A stretch of 64,000 nt of DNA from Linum tenue. Lineage: Eukaryota > Streptophyta > Magnoliopsida > Malpighiales > Linaceae. Where the stretch lies: assembly GCA_946122785.1 (NCBI GenBank), contig CAMGYJ010000008.1, positions 61,424,877 to 61,488,876 of the forward strand, given 5' to 3'. The position numbers were made by a program, and so were the translations under genes. Each line of letters begins with the position of its first letter. Position 1 is the first letter of the stretch. The notes under the pieces were generated by a model. It worked only from the letters and a program-made list of their open reading frames with translations, was not told the origin of the DNA and did not search any database. This document shows, piece after piece, positions 11,067-21,946 of the stretch.

Positions 11067-12313
11067 GACAAAATACACCTATATAGCCATAACTTTCAAG
11101 TTTGTGACAAATATAACCATAACTATCTGAAAGCCCAAAATACCCAATTTCGTCCATACCTTTAACGGTATGAGTTAACGGTGTGACCAGACTGACGAAA
11201 AATGACGAGTTGGCAACTTACTGTCCCCACCAATCCACATGGATTAATAAAAAGAAAAGTAAGAAATAAAAATCAATTACTTTAAATGAAAATCATAAAA
11301 AAAAAATCTATCCCCACCTCCACCTTCTTCCGCCTTTACTGCCGACCCCAATCCCTACTTCACTCCTCTGCCCTTCATCTCAAATATCACAATCCACCAC
11401 AGCCTTCACCAATTCACTCCATGACCAGATCGACTCTTGCCATGCTCATTGCCTCCAAATCAGAAAACGATTCACGCTAGAGAAAGCACATATATCCAAA
11501 TCTGAAGAGGATTTGCACCGGAGAAAGCATAGATCTCCTCCAACTCTAAAGCCAATTCGCGCCGAGAAAAGCCTGATCAATTTGTTCCTCTCTTGCGACG
11601 GCTCGTAGTCTCCTTCATCGGCGCCGAGAAGTCCCCGGTGAGGAATCAGCAGGGCGGCGTACCGCTCGGGGAGGTTGGGATCGTCGGAGAGGATCTTGAT
11701 GAAGCTCCGGTGACGAGGCTGTGAGTGCGAGGAGTCGCCGCTCTATGGCGATTGGAAAAGAAGACGCCCTCTCGGTCCTCTTAGTGGGGATGAGGTGCGA
11801 TTCGAAAGGGGGAAGGATCTAGAAGGTGGGGAGGTATTGTGGAGATGGGTGTGGCCACGGGGAAGCGGCTCTAGAAAGGACGATGGTGATATTGGAATAT
11901 GTGAGGAAGAGGAAGGCAATTTTTGAGGTAGTGTTTATGGTGGCGACGCGGGAGATTCGGAGGTGGCGGTGACCGCGGCGGCAGCCATGGATGGAGCGGA
12001 GGGTCTTGAAGTGGGCGAGATCGTTGTTAGGGGAGAAGAAAGGGGTTTGTTAACAAAAAAAATTAAGTAAATTATGATGTGACACCTACGTGGCAAGTGA
12101 GGCTGAGTTGTCGCTGATGTGTGCGTCAATTTGGTATCCTAGTTAGCATGTCTTTAATGTAATTGACTGAATATCTAACATTGTTAAAGTTTGTAACAGA
12201 AATGGCTAGATTTGTCAAACAACCATCAAAGTCTGACTATTTTGTATTTTCCAAAAGTTGTGGCTATATTTGTTACAAAGGTGAAAGTTGTGGCTATGGA
12301 AGTGTATTTTGCC
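11067..12313. mobile_element. Second Mutator-like non-autonomous element
   Basis: The left end GACAAAATACACCTATATAGCC and right end (reverse complement) GGCAAAATACACTTCCATAGCC form inverted repeats that remain similar for about 60 bp. Flanks are TGATTTTTT (11058-11066) and TAATTTTTT (12314-12322), a 9-bp duplication with one mismatch. The related repeat at 53.7 kb has no insertion at this place, which independently confirms both boundaries. The interior (about 11290-12060) is distinctly GC-rich compared with the surroundings and reads mainly as coding-like on the minus strand, but I do not recognise a protein. It may also be captured gene sequence. Confidence 0.8.
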
Positions 12314-12565
12314 TAATTTTTTTAATACAAATAAAAATTACGAAGCCAGTCGGTAGTGGACACGTAAAGTCGACAACAAGGTTGAAAAATGAGAAGAGGA
12401 AACATAAATAAAATTCATAATTTTGATTTAATGATCTTAGTTTATGCTTAAATAAAATTCATCAATAATCGTTCAAAGAATGAACCAAACCGCTATCATA
12501 ACTAGTTTGACGGTTCTAATTGCCAAACCATTGATCGGGTTCTGTTGCTATAACAATGCTTACAA
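12314..12565. repeat. Repeat family R1, copy 1, right part
   Basis: Continues the alignment with 53720-54045 (AAAAATTACG..GCCAGTCGGTA, GGTTG.AAAATGAGAAGAG, GTTCTTATAACAATG-like end). The family has imperfect inverted ends rich in GAACCG words, suggesting a non-autonomous DNA transposon. No coding capacity is seen. Confidence 0.7.
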
Positions 12566-13385
12566 GTTTCGGCTGGGTGACGCTAGGAGAAAGAATATAT
12601 ACATAGTCTGTGACAGTGACGTGTGGCGTCGGCTTCTGCATGGGCTGGCATGGTCGTCAGTGACGCATTGAATTACAACAGTATGTATATGCAGGGACGA
12701 ACAGTATCATCATCCCCTCTTCCATCCGGCCCCAACTTGACGTTAGACTCTGATGTAATTAGTTAAAATCACAGTGATGTTTCGGGTTCTGATCCATGTG
12801 AAAACAAAAACTGAAAGAAAAAAAAAACTGTGGTAAGAAAAGACAGGTCATGGAGATTTAACTACTGCAAGACAAAACTGGGATCCTCCATTTTCACAGA
12901 ATTGCAGCATCCGCACGTTGCACTGCAGCTACCTAAGCGTCGGCCCTATCTATCTTTTTTTTTCTTTTGAGAGATCAGTAAATTAAATGAGACTTGTAGA
13001 ATGCAACTTTCAAGAAAGGAAGCAGGGTGAAGGATCGTCGACATCGTATAATTGAATGCAATGGTGAACGCCCTGATGGAGACAACCATGCACGCAACTG
13101 TTCCCAACACCTGTTTACGATCGGGAGATTCAAAACCACAGTGAACGCTCTCAACAACTGTTCAACTAGGAGATCAGAAATGCTGAGGTTTGAAACTAAG
13201 CTAACTCCTTCTTGGTAACACTCCAGTTTTCCTTTCTTTGTATTAGTGAGAGATCAAATATACAAAAAGAAAACCCTTTTCTTTTTATTTATCTCTCTAC
13301 TCTTATTACCTTCAATTTCTTGATCATGAGCTCGAAAACTCCGATTCCATTTTCGCCATCGCCATCGTCGCTAATTGTATTTCAA
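12566..13385. other. Spacer, no gene seen
   Basis: Only short non-conserved open frames occur. No repeat ends or RNA gene were recognised. Confidence 0.5.
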
Positions 13386-14280
13386 TTTTCTTAAGAAGTC
13401 ATCTGTACATGGGTCTTCGAAGGCGAACCTTGGCACTATAAGCACTATCCCCTATTCCTAAGGAAGTGGAAACCATATATTCAACTGATGGACATGGACA
13501 ATTCACGCCTTCCAGTATGGGTAAAAATCCTAAATATACCTGTTGAACTCATTATTAAAGCAGAGCTGAGTACGGTCTCTAGTCTATTGGGCAAACCAAT
13601 CTGTTTGGGTCAAGCTACTAGATAGGGCAAAAGGCTTGGTTTGCAAAAGTCTGTATGGAAATGGACGCTAGAAGGAAGTTCCCTTAGGTTGTTAGGGTTG
13701 ATACAGATGGGATAGGAGAACTAAAGATAGGAGTTCAATACTGCAATGTTGTGCCACAAATATTGTCTGTTTGGGCATAATTGTGAGTTGCAGGAAGTGG
13801 GGACGAGGCAGTGGGTGGTTAAGAATCCTAGGGTTGAGGAAATGAGGAACTTGACTGTAGTCAAGGTGGTGGAGACTGCGGCCTGTTTCAAAATAAGTAA
13901 GTGGAAAGCAGTTGTAGTAAGTTAAGTGGATCCTCAGCTAGAACCCACGGTTGGAGGTAGTGTATCCATAGATTTTGTGAAGTAGGTGAGCTCTCCACTG
14001 TGTTGACTACTCTTGTCAAACTACCTTCTATAGAGGAATTTGATAGAATTGTTAATGGGATCTCTGATAATCTTGTTGGAGTGATGAGGAAATCCACACC
14101 AGTAGTACATAGTAATTATTTTGAGTTGTTTGATCAACATGAGCCAGCATATGGATTTGTGCAGTACAATGGAAATTCTAGGAAGAAACAAGGAGGAGGT
14201 GGTAGGAAAACCCCAATTAGTGCAGCTAAAGCTGCCCACCGCTACATCAGATGAGTGTACTTGCTTGGAACATTAGGGGT
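13386..14280 (+). pseudogene. LINE remnant: ORF1 (DUF4283/zinc knuckle type) and start of ORF2
   Basis: From about 13409 one plus frame reads WVFEGEPWHYKHYPLFLRKW, DMDNSRLPVWVKILNIPVEL and LLGKPICLGQAT. This is the DUF4283 domain found in ORF1 of plant L1-like LINEs. After a stop the match moves to another frame (VCMEMDARRKFP, VVRVDTDGIGELKIGVQY), the part that precedes the CCHC knuckle. A 63-codon tail follows to 14252. At 14249 a new ORF begins MSVLAWNIRG, the canonical start of LINE ORF2 endonuclease. It is cut by the Athila LTR at 14281. The remnant has several stops and frameshifts. Confidence 0.8.
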
Positions 14281-15640
14281 TGACTCGCTAAAATACAACA
14301 CCAAATTACGACCAAGTATAATCGTAGAATGAAAATGCAGAATAGTGGTGAAGTTTAATTTAACAACCCGCGGTCTAGATCACTGTCTACTCCGCAAACT
14401 TTTATTATATAGCAAACTAAGTGTAGTGAGTTGTTCAATCGCAAAGTAATTAGAAAACAAAAAATGTTCTGGTTTTTCAAGTATGTCAAAGGTCATCCAG
14501 GTATGATTCCCTCTAGTATGCAGCTAGTTCAGATTATATGTTCCCAATTTGTTTAGATTGAAAGATATACTGCGGGAAGTTCATAACAAGTTTGGAATCT
14601 CGACTAAAGTAATCCAGACCCTCTTGGTTCGAATACCCTGCGAACGACTAACCCCAACTGACATAAACTACCAAGGCGTTAACACACCAAAATTTCTCTT
14701 CTGGCTTTGATTCCAGTATAGAGTAGTGAATCGATTTCTAGACTAAAACAATCAAATCACCACTTTCAATATAAGGTTACTCTGTTAACCTATGCAGAGA
14801 CTATCATTCTAGGTTAAAGCAGGAATCACAAAAGTTTGATCAAGACTCATGCAATTCTGATTAATGCCTCAATTGAATATATCAAATCAATCATTCACAA
14901 GCAAGGTTCATACAATCATTCCTAACATACAAAACTAGGGTTCTTCATACCCAGATGAAAATGGAGTTTACTCCATGGAGAGAAGAGGAAACATGCTAGG
15001 AAGAGAAATCATCATGTAGACAATGAAGATCTGCTCCTGCCCGCGATTCGGTACGCCAAGAGTGAGGAATCGAGCTCCTAGGTCTTCAGATAGCTCCAAT
15101 CCTTACCCAAGGGGTGTTCTTCGTTGCTTTTCTCTCTCTAGGGTTCTCTCTAGCTATTTAGAACTCAAAAATCCAGATTGTGAGATAACTTCCACTAGCT
15201 GCAGCTTAGAAAACCCGACTCCAGAATCCACGATCCAAATCCACGATCGGGGATTTTGAGTTCAGACTGTGGATTTTCCAAAATGGCGCGCATCGATTAG
15301 TTGCAAATTTGAAATCCACGATCTCCTCATGAAAATCCCTGGTCATGGAATTGGGGACTTAGACCGTGAATTTCACGTGAACGGATTAGACAGTCCATTC
15401 GTTGAATCAACGGTCGGGGATTTGGAAGCACCAGACCCTGGATTTAGCTGCTATGGTCTCTGGTTCCCATTTGCTCTCCAGTTTCACCACAGATTTGCTC
15501 CTCAGCTTCCATTTACATGCCAGAACCTGAAACATCATCAATAAGCATTACCTAGCGTAAAACGGGCCAAAAAGTAATCAAAAGCTACACCAAACGGTCG
15601 ATAAATGTCGGAAAAAACATGTGTAAATATGGTGTTATCA
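14281..15640 (-). mobile_element. 3' LTR of Athila-type element Ath-2
   Basis: Plus-strand ends are TGACTCGC (14281) and GTGTTATCA (15640), so element-sense ends are TGATAACAC...GTCA. It is followed directly by a polypurine tract (plus-strand AATTCCCCCACACTTAACCG, 15641-15660), which marks this as the 3' LTR of a minus-strand element. Related to the LTR at 1215-2715. It contains a cluster of AATCCACGATC words at 15180-15430. The flank GGGGT (14276-14280) is the presumed target-site duplication. Confidence 0.85.
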
Positions 15641-15660
15641 AATTCCCCCACACTTAACCG
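15641..15660 (-). other. Polypurine tract of Ath-2
   Basis: The minus strand reads CGGTTAAGTGTGGGGGAATT immediately before the LTR start TGATAAC, the standard position for plus-strand priming in LTR elements. Similar AAGTGTGGGGG-type tracts recur at about 16727-16738 and 19281-19294 inside the element. Confidence 0.8.
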
Positions 15661-17587
15661 TTTGTTTGTCCCTAAGTAAACCTGACTCAACCCAATGCAA
15701 CTCTTCATATCGTTATAGCGCTACCCAACCCGGATCATCAGTAGAGGACTTCCTATGTCATTTAGCAACTTACGAGATCAACCGGTTTTCTACGACGTCC
15801 CATATTTCTCTCAAAGCGAGTACTAGACTCACACCAGGTGCATGGCGAAATAGTGTAACTAGGACAGTCAATTCATGGATAGAGAGATTCACACAATTCA
15901 ACAACCAAGGACTCTTCGTCTCGGGTTCTTTTCCATTCCATTTCATTCGTTGGAACCCCTTATCCTCAATATTTGTTTCTTTTTCTTTTGCTTTCACGTT
16001 CTCACTTAGCTAGGGTTCCAAACTGTAGTTTATATTAGCGGTCGACCCTTATTGTTTGAGCAAGAGCAATTTATGTACATCTGTCGCTTGCCAGAGTACT
16101 TCTTTTAACTCCTTGTCTGAATTCGTGTGGAGGGTCAATGAAAATAAGGGGGGTCGATCGAAAGCTATATCCGTGTCCTTAAAAACACATCCTCGAGTAG
16201 GAAAATCGTTCAACAGGTTGAACTTTTACTTGTACTAGATACGGTTTAGCTTCACCTTGTAGAACTCCCCCACTAAGGATTACTAAAATCTCTTCCAAAA
16301 CCTGATTTTGTGCAATGAACGGTGCCAGACTTTGGGCTTACCCCATGTTTAAAATTTCACATTTTTCAACATGGAGGACCAAGTGGTTTTTCCATTACGC
16401 ACATTGAGCACCCTTTTACTATACATGATTCCACACACTGAGCACAGAGAGTCATCGATACCACATGAATCAAAGGTCCTAAATCCAATAGTTCTCACAA
16501 TCATACGACACAACAAGGAGAAAGATAGAAAAAATCTTATACTTCAGCATCCTCCATAGTACTACAACTATCTCCCTAGGTTGCATAGTACTATAAAGAC
16601 TGTTAATTCAAAGCATACTTAGCAGGTGATTGCTATGAACACGTACTTGGAGCCCTAAAATCAAAATTTGGACAATGGACTAGGCTCCAAGCACACAAAC
16701 ACATCTAAACAGTCAAATAGAAACACCCCCACTCTTAAGTTCGACATTGCCCTCAATGGAGAAGAGGGAAGAATACGGGAAACAGTGTTACCAGGAAGAT
16801 GTACATAAAGGACTGGAAAGTGGACCAGTCAGGAGCGAAGGAACGGGAGAGGGACCAATTGCTGCAAGGATGCTCACAAAAACAACCACTAGATCATGAA
16901 ATGTTAGGGATAGTTGCCACCCAAATGGGTGCAAAACAAAAAGAAAATAGACACACTGACAGAGTTCAAGCTCCCACATACATGTAGCAACCACAAAAAC
17001 AAAGAAATAAAAATAAAAACACACAAAAACGGCCAGCGAGTACAACCTGGACGTCGACGTCAATGTCGAAGGTGATGTCTGCCATGAAATCATCGCCACC
17101 CGCTGGTGGCGAAGGCGGAGGAGAAGGCGCCCATGGAGTAGTCCAATGTGCTCCTGGTGACAGGACTGGAGGAGATGCTCCTGATACTCCATCATCCGGT
17201 GGCTGCATTCTCGCTCATGCTTAATCTAGGCACTGATCATGCCCTGCTCGACCTCAAGGTGATCGAGGCGGTAGTCCAGCTAGGCCAGACGGTCGGAGTA
17301 ATGCTCCTGATGAGCCCAATACTGCTCCTGAAACTTTTGCTAGGAGGACATGATCTGCTGGTTCTAGGACTCGCCTCGCTCAATCTCCATTGTGGAGGCA
17401 GATCCTCCGGTGGGGAGAGGGGCTCCTCGTGGACAGGCTCGTCCTCGCAGGAGGTATCATTGGCCTCGTCCTTGTCGCTCTCGATAGGAGGAAGAGAGAG
17501 TCCCTTGACCCACTCATATCCGTCAGCCATCATCAGCAGGCCGTGGTTGTAGATGACATCTCGAGTAAGGTAGAAGGAGCCAGCTGT

Positions 17588-18525
17588 CACTACAAAAAAG
17601 AAGTACTTATAATGAGGGGGAAGTGGGTGGGGAGACCTAATCCCCTCGGTAAAGAGTACTTATTCATGACCAATCATATTTGAGGTCGGCACTGATATTA
17701 AACACACATCTTTTACCGAGGGAGCACTTTTACCCCTCATTAAATGATTTATCCCGACCACCAAGCCCCTCGTTGTTAGTTGGAGCCATGAAGGGAAATT
17801 TTCAATTTGGAGTCCCCCAAATTTTTTGTTCAAAAAACTTCGAGTCCGCCAATTATTTGGGGCTTAGCACCTATTTCCCCTTATCTCTATCCATTCTCTC
17901 ACTTCTTCTTTACCACAACCACATAAACTCTCCAAAGCCTTCACCCAGCCTAATATGCTTTTCGTCCCATATCCATTCGGCCTTCACGCTCTCCTCTGCA
18001 CAATCTCGTCTCTTCCCTCCCCTAATCTACCTGCCACCTTCGACGGCCAACTCACCAGAAATCTCATCAGATCTATTTGTCTATAAAACCTTAAAAATCC
18101 TATCTTCGAGAGATGTCTCTATCGTAGATCCATTCTGAATCCCTAGATCTAGAGAACGTGAGCTTCTTCTAGAGTTCCGACAAAAGCTTCATCCAAATCC
18201 GTCGAACTCTGCTAAGGCCCATCCAAAGATGCACTCTTCCGCTACTCTCCGTCAACAAGGTCGTTGTTTGTCCTCCTCCGGTTTTGAAATGCCTCTTCCT
18301 AGCAGCCCTCCTCTGCCCCCCCCCCCCCCTCAGTGCACTAGATCTAGCTACAAGAAGGGTCTCGTTCAGACATATCGAAGAACAGAGCTATTGGGTCAAA
18401 GAGATTTTTGGGAGTCGTGATCGTGAATATATAGACTTCAGTTATATCCTATCATTTGCTTTTTCCTTTCCTTTTGTTTTGGTTGATGTTTTATTACGTG
18501 ATTACCAGGGGTAAATAGACTTTTG
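17588..18525. mobile_element. CACTA-like (EnSpm) insertion, one recognisable end
   Basis: The left end is CACTACAAAAAAGAAG at 17588, the hallmark of plant CACTA transposons. Subterminal CCCCTCGGTAAA/TTTACCGAGGG words follow in both orientations (17642, 17712). The insertion separates two parts of the Ath-2 internal coding relic. A candidate right end TAGTG occurs near 18534-18538, but it lacks a matching terminal sequence and a 3-bp target duplication, so the right boundary is uncertain. The interior includes a run of 13-15 C near 18318. No transposase is seen. Confidence 0.5.
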
Positions 18526-19862
18526 GGCTAGGATAGTGACCAGGGTGCCACAGAACAAGTGCCAAGGGTGTCATGTCGACTTAGCAAAGGTCTTCGTCAC
18601 CACGGAGCCCAAATGGAGGTTGTCGTCTACCGCTTGGTGATCTTGTGGGAGGAGGTGACACCGGGACACACTGAACGGGTAATGATGAGGTGGATGATCC
18701 TCCACTGTGGCACCAAGATGATGGCATTGGTTTTTCCAAGATCGAAGTGCACCTCCTGGTGGTCTGCAAGCAGAAAGTGGTGTAGAAGGCAAAGAAATCG
18801 ATGCCCTACAGGGTCGGTCTCTCAAAGACATGGTAGCTAAGAGGCGGAAACTCATGCCAGTGCCCCGCCGAGCTGTTCGACACTAATCTCCTGGTCTTCA
18901 TTCCCAAGTCGGAACATGATGCCATCAGCACGAGCCAGGTTGGGGCGATCTGCCGCCATGCAAAAAATGGAGAAGAACTCTGACACCAGCTCGGTGTAAG
19001 TGGAAGCACTCAGACTTAGAATTCGCTGCCACTATCGATTGGCAATGGTATGCCAGATGTTACCCTCGCAATACAGGTCTCGGAGGATGACAGTGTTGAC
19101 ATACCAATGCTCCTCGATGGTTCCTGCGCGAACCGCAGCGAACTGCGCGTCATAGTCGTGGGTATGACGCAGACCCTGGACATAGGCGTGCGAAGAGATA
19201 TGATCCTGCAAAGCAGAGATGTCAAAGGTGGAACCATGCAAACTGTGTTAAGTAAATGAATATAAGGAGGAAGCGTTACCCCCACACTTAAATGCACAAA
19301 CACGGAAACAAGCCCAGTTGCAGAATAGCCAAATAAAGTATACAAGGAAAGCCCTATACTGCAAACCCAACACTAGGACACCGAGCCAACACAATCAAGT
19401 CATATTATAGTTCATGGCACGACTAGAAATCTAGTAATGGCAAGCGGTTCTCAAACAATCAGCAAGCATCTAAAAAAAATCACGTTCTCTACTTCGCCGT
19501 CAATTCTCCACTAAGTAAAAAAAAAGAAGTGGAAACCAACCTGGAGACATAAGTAGACGGCTAGAAGAAGCACATGACACGCAACGAGCAGTAAAAACCA
19601 AGCTGGGGCATCGTCGGAAAGTTCGCGGAAAATTTTTCGGCGCCGATCGGCCTCTAAATCTCACAGCAAGGGGGCCCCGACGCTGTAGGAGTGGGGGATT
19701 AGTAGTTCGGCGGAAGAGAGGAGAGAGGGGAGAGCGAACTGGGGGAGAGGAACCGGGAAAAAATGAGGTCAGCGCCCGGATTTTTTATTTATATGGAGAA
19801 ATCCACGGTCGCTGGCAAAAATCCCCGGCCGGGGATTTTGTGGATAAGATCGTGGAATTCCG

Positions 19863-20144
19863 ATAATTTCCCCAGTCTCCTAGAACAAAAATCCATGGTT
19901 GAGGATTTGATGTTTGGACCGTGGATTTTGATCAGGAGAAAAGCATGATTCGAAGGGTGAAATCCATGGCCAGGGATTCATGAGCCAGGATCGTGGAATT
20001 CTCATAATTTCCCCGATCTCTTAGAACAAAAATCCACAGTCTGGGATTTGACGTTTGGATCGTGAATTTTGGTCAGGGGAAAAGCATGATTGGAAGGGTG
20101 AAATCCATGGTCGGGGATTTATGAGCCAGGACCGTGGAATTCAC
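19863..20144. repeat. Tandem duplication, two units of about 141 bp
   Basis: ATAATTTCCCC starts at 19863 and again at 20004. Both units continue through TAGAACAAAAATCCA, GGATTTGA.GTTTGGA, AAAGCATGATT, GAAGGGTGAAATCCATGG and a GTGGAATTC end. Each is packed with (A)TCCACGGTC/GACCGTGGATT words. Confidence 0.85.
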
Positions 20145-20289
20145 CAACCCTAGCCGAAAAATGACCAAAACCACCCTAAGCTAACTACAGACGAAAATGG
20201 GGATAACATGGACAATCGAAGGGCTCGGGACGCAACACACAGGATGCAAAACAAACAAAAACAACGACAACACAAAAGGAAAAGGGAAA

Positions 20290-20733
20290 GAAATGAAAAC
20301 CAAGGTGGGGTTGCCTCCCCACAAGAGCTTTCTTTAACGTCTTTAGCAGCGGAACTAAGGGTCCGCAAGTTCAACCACCAACTTCGTTCGCTCGACCTCG
20401 CCTCCCAGGTACAGCTTGAGGTGGTGGTCGTACACTTGAAACGGTTCAATTCGTGGAGTGGCGATCTCGATAGTGTCATACGGGAACACCTGCGTGACCG
20501 AGAATGGTCCAGACCAGGGGGAGTGCAGCTTTCACTGAAAGAGTCGCAGGCGGGAATTGTATAGGAGAACTCAATCACCCACCTAGAACTCCTTCAGGCC
20601 TTTGAGACCAGCGTCATGGAGATGCTTCATTCTCTCCTTATACAGTATGGTGTTATCATAGGCGTGATAACGCCACTCCTCCAGCTCCACCAGCTGCATT
20701 TTTCTTTCAGTACCTGCAAGGCTCAAATCAAGG
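20290..20733 (-). pseudogene. Athila integrase C-terminal part (Ath-2)
   Basis: Minus-strand frames give the C-terminal integrase/chromatin-side segment: SFSE..HSPWSGPFSVTQVF, then YDTIEIATP and FQVYDHHLKLYLGGE. This matches the W-SGPF-VTQVFPYG-VEI pattern of Athila integrases. It ends near 20340 and is followed by the conserved tail word (minus-strand GGGGAGGCAACCCCAC near 20308-20323). The pattern is split over two frames, so the copy is decayed. Confidence 0.7.
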
Positions 20734-20734
20734 T

Positions 20735-21300
20735 TTAGCATCTTAAAGGCCCATAAGCCTTGTGCTCTACCTCAACGGGAAGGTGACAGGCATTTCCATA
20801 GACGAGCCGATATGGAGAATTACCAATTGACATCTTGTATGCCGTCCTATACGCCCACAGAGCATCATCGAGCTTGGCAGACCAATCCTTGCGGGATTGA
20901 TCCACCTTCTTTTTTATGTTCCGTTTTAGTTTCCGATTCGTCATCTCGGCTTGACCATTTGTTTGGGGATGGTAAGCCACCGACACCTTGTGCTTGACAT
21001 AATAGCGAGAGAAAAGCTTAGTGAATTGCCCTTGAAAATAGGTTCCTCTATCGCTAATGATGGATCGAGGTGTTCCCACCTCGAGATGTAGTCCACAGCA
21101 ACCAAGATATAGATTTTACCGAATGAAGAAGGAAAGGGACCCATGAAGTCGATGCCCCATACATAAAAAATCTCACAAGTCACAAACGTCTTCTGGGGCA
21201 TCTCATCACAAGCGGAGATGTTACCTGACCGCTGACAGCAATCGCACTGGCGTGCGAAGGTATCGACATCCTTGACGAGTGTGGGCCAGTAGAAGCCCGA
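20735..21300 (-). pseudogene. Athila integrase core (Ath-2)
   Basis: Minus strand 21201-21090 reads [15 protein letters not shown] and VAVDYISRW; 21079-20735 reads [50 protein letters not shown] and [16 protein letters not shown]. These contain the three acidic catalytic positions of the DDE integrase (D in GIDF, D in ISDRGT, E in NGQAE). The RKDW...[10 protein letters not shown] and ACHLPVE motifs are characteristic of the Athila lineage. About 30 residues normally between YISRW and TPRSIISD are missing and the frame changes there, so the enzyme is disabled. Confidence 0.85.
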
Positions 21301-21943
21301 CTATAGCACCTTCCGCGCCGTGCGGTTTCCTCTATGATGAATGCAAGTTGGTCCCTCGTGACAATGAGTTAGGATGTCTCCCATCTCGCGCTCCATCACG
21401 CAGCGCCGGATCACACCATCTGCACCGATCTTGAAGTGGTATGGATCCTCCCACAGATACTGCTTCAGGTCGGAGAAGAACTTGCGCTTAGCGTGAGTAG
21501 CCATCCCCTTAGGAAACTGCTTGCCCACTAGATAATTTGCAAGATCAGAGTACCAAGGAGTGACACTCTCCACCAAGCACAACGCCAACAATTGCTCGTC
21601 TGGGAAGGATTCATTGATCTCTTCCACAAAATTCTCCACCGGAGAGGCTTCCAACCGTGAAATATGATCTCAAGCAGCGTTCTCTGCTCCCTTCTTGTCC
21701 CAGATTTCGATGTTGAACTCCTGCAGCAACAGGATCCATCGGATGAGCCTAGGCTTGGCGTCAACCTTGGTCATCAAGTAGTGGATGACAGAGTGATCTG
21801 TATAGACCACGACATGAGAGAGCACTAGGTACGGTCGGAACTTTTCGAAGGCATACACAACTGCAAGCAGCTCCTTCTTTGTGGTGGTGGTGGTGTAGTT
21901 CTCTTGGGCATAGTTCAAAGTCTTCGACATGTAGTAGATAGGC
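21301..21943 (-). pseudogene. Athila RNase H and integrase zinc-binding region (Ath-2), truncated
   Basis: The minus strand from 21930 reads [46 protein letters not shown] and [15 protein letters not shown], the RNase H domain as found in Ty3/gypsy polyproteins (TDH active-site motif). After a stop (near 21670) comes the linker and the integrase H-H-C-C region (CHEGPTCIHHRGNRTA, then CDCCQ near 21240). The reverse transcriptase that should precede it is absent: homology ends abruptly at about 21943, where LTR-like sequence of a different copy begins. Confidence 0.85.
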
Positions 21944-21946
21944 TAG

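Larger units (their letters stand above)
15661..20150 (-). mobile_element. Ath-2 internal region between integrase and 3' LTR
   Basis: About 4.5 kb lies between pol and the 3' LTR, where Athila elements carry an extra, env-like or unknown ORF. No continuous frame remains. Minus-strand pieces with coding character lie at 17240-17590 (YLTRDVIYNHGLLMMADGY, then an acidic Pro-rich stretch), 16970-17200, and 18560-19010 (SEFFSIFCM, RADGIMFRLGNEDQEISVEQL). The last resembles the plant-specific transposon-protein domain found in this position. I cannot assign a biochemical function. Two further purine tracts and a tandem duplication at 19863-20144 lie here, and a CACTA-like insertion begins at 17588. 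Confidence 0.6.

Noticed and set aside
16727..16740. Additional polypurine tract as evidence for another LTR start
   Set aside because: No TGAT-type LTR end or LTR similarity follows it; internal tracts of this kind seem to be a feature of the region between pol and the 3' LTR.
18520..18545. TAGTG as the right end of the CACTA-like element
   Set aside because: No inverted match to the left terminus beyond five bases and no 3-bp target duplication, so it is not used as a firm boundary.
20150..20578. 142-codon minus-strand Cys/Ser-rich frame
   Set aside because: The integrase C-terminal similarity is in other frames; this frame is a shadow running into non-coding sequence.
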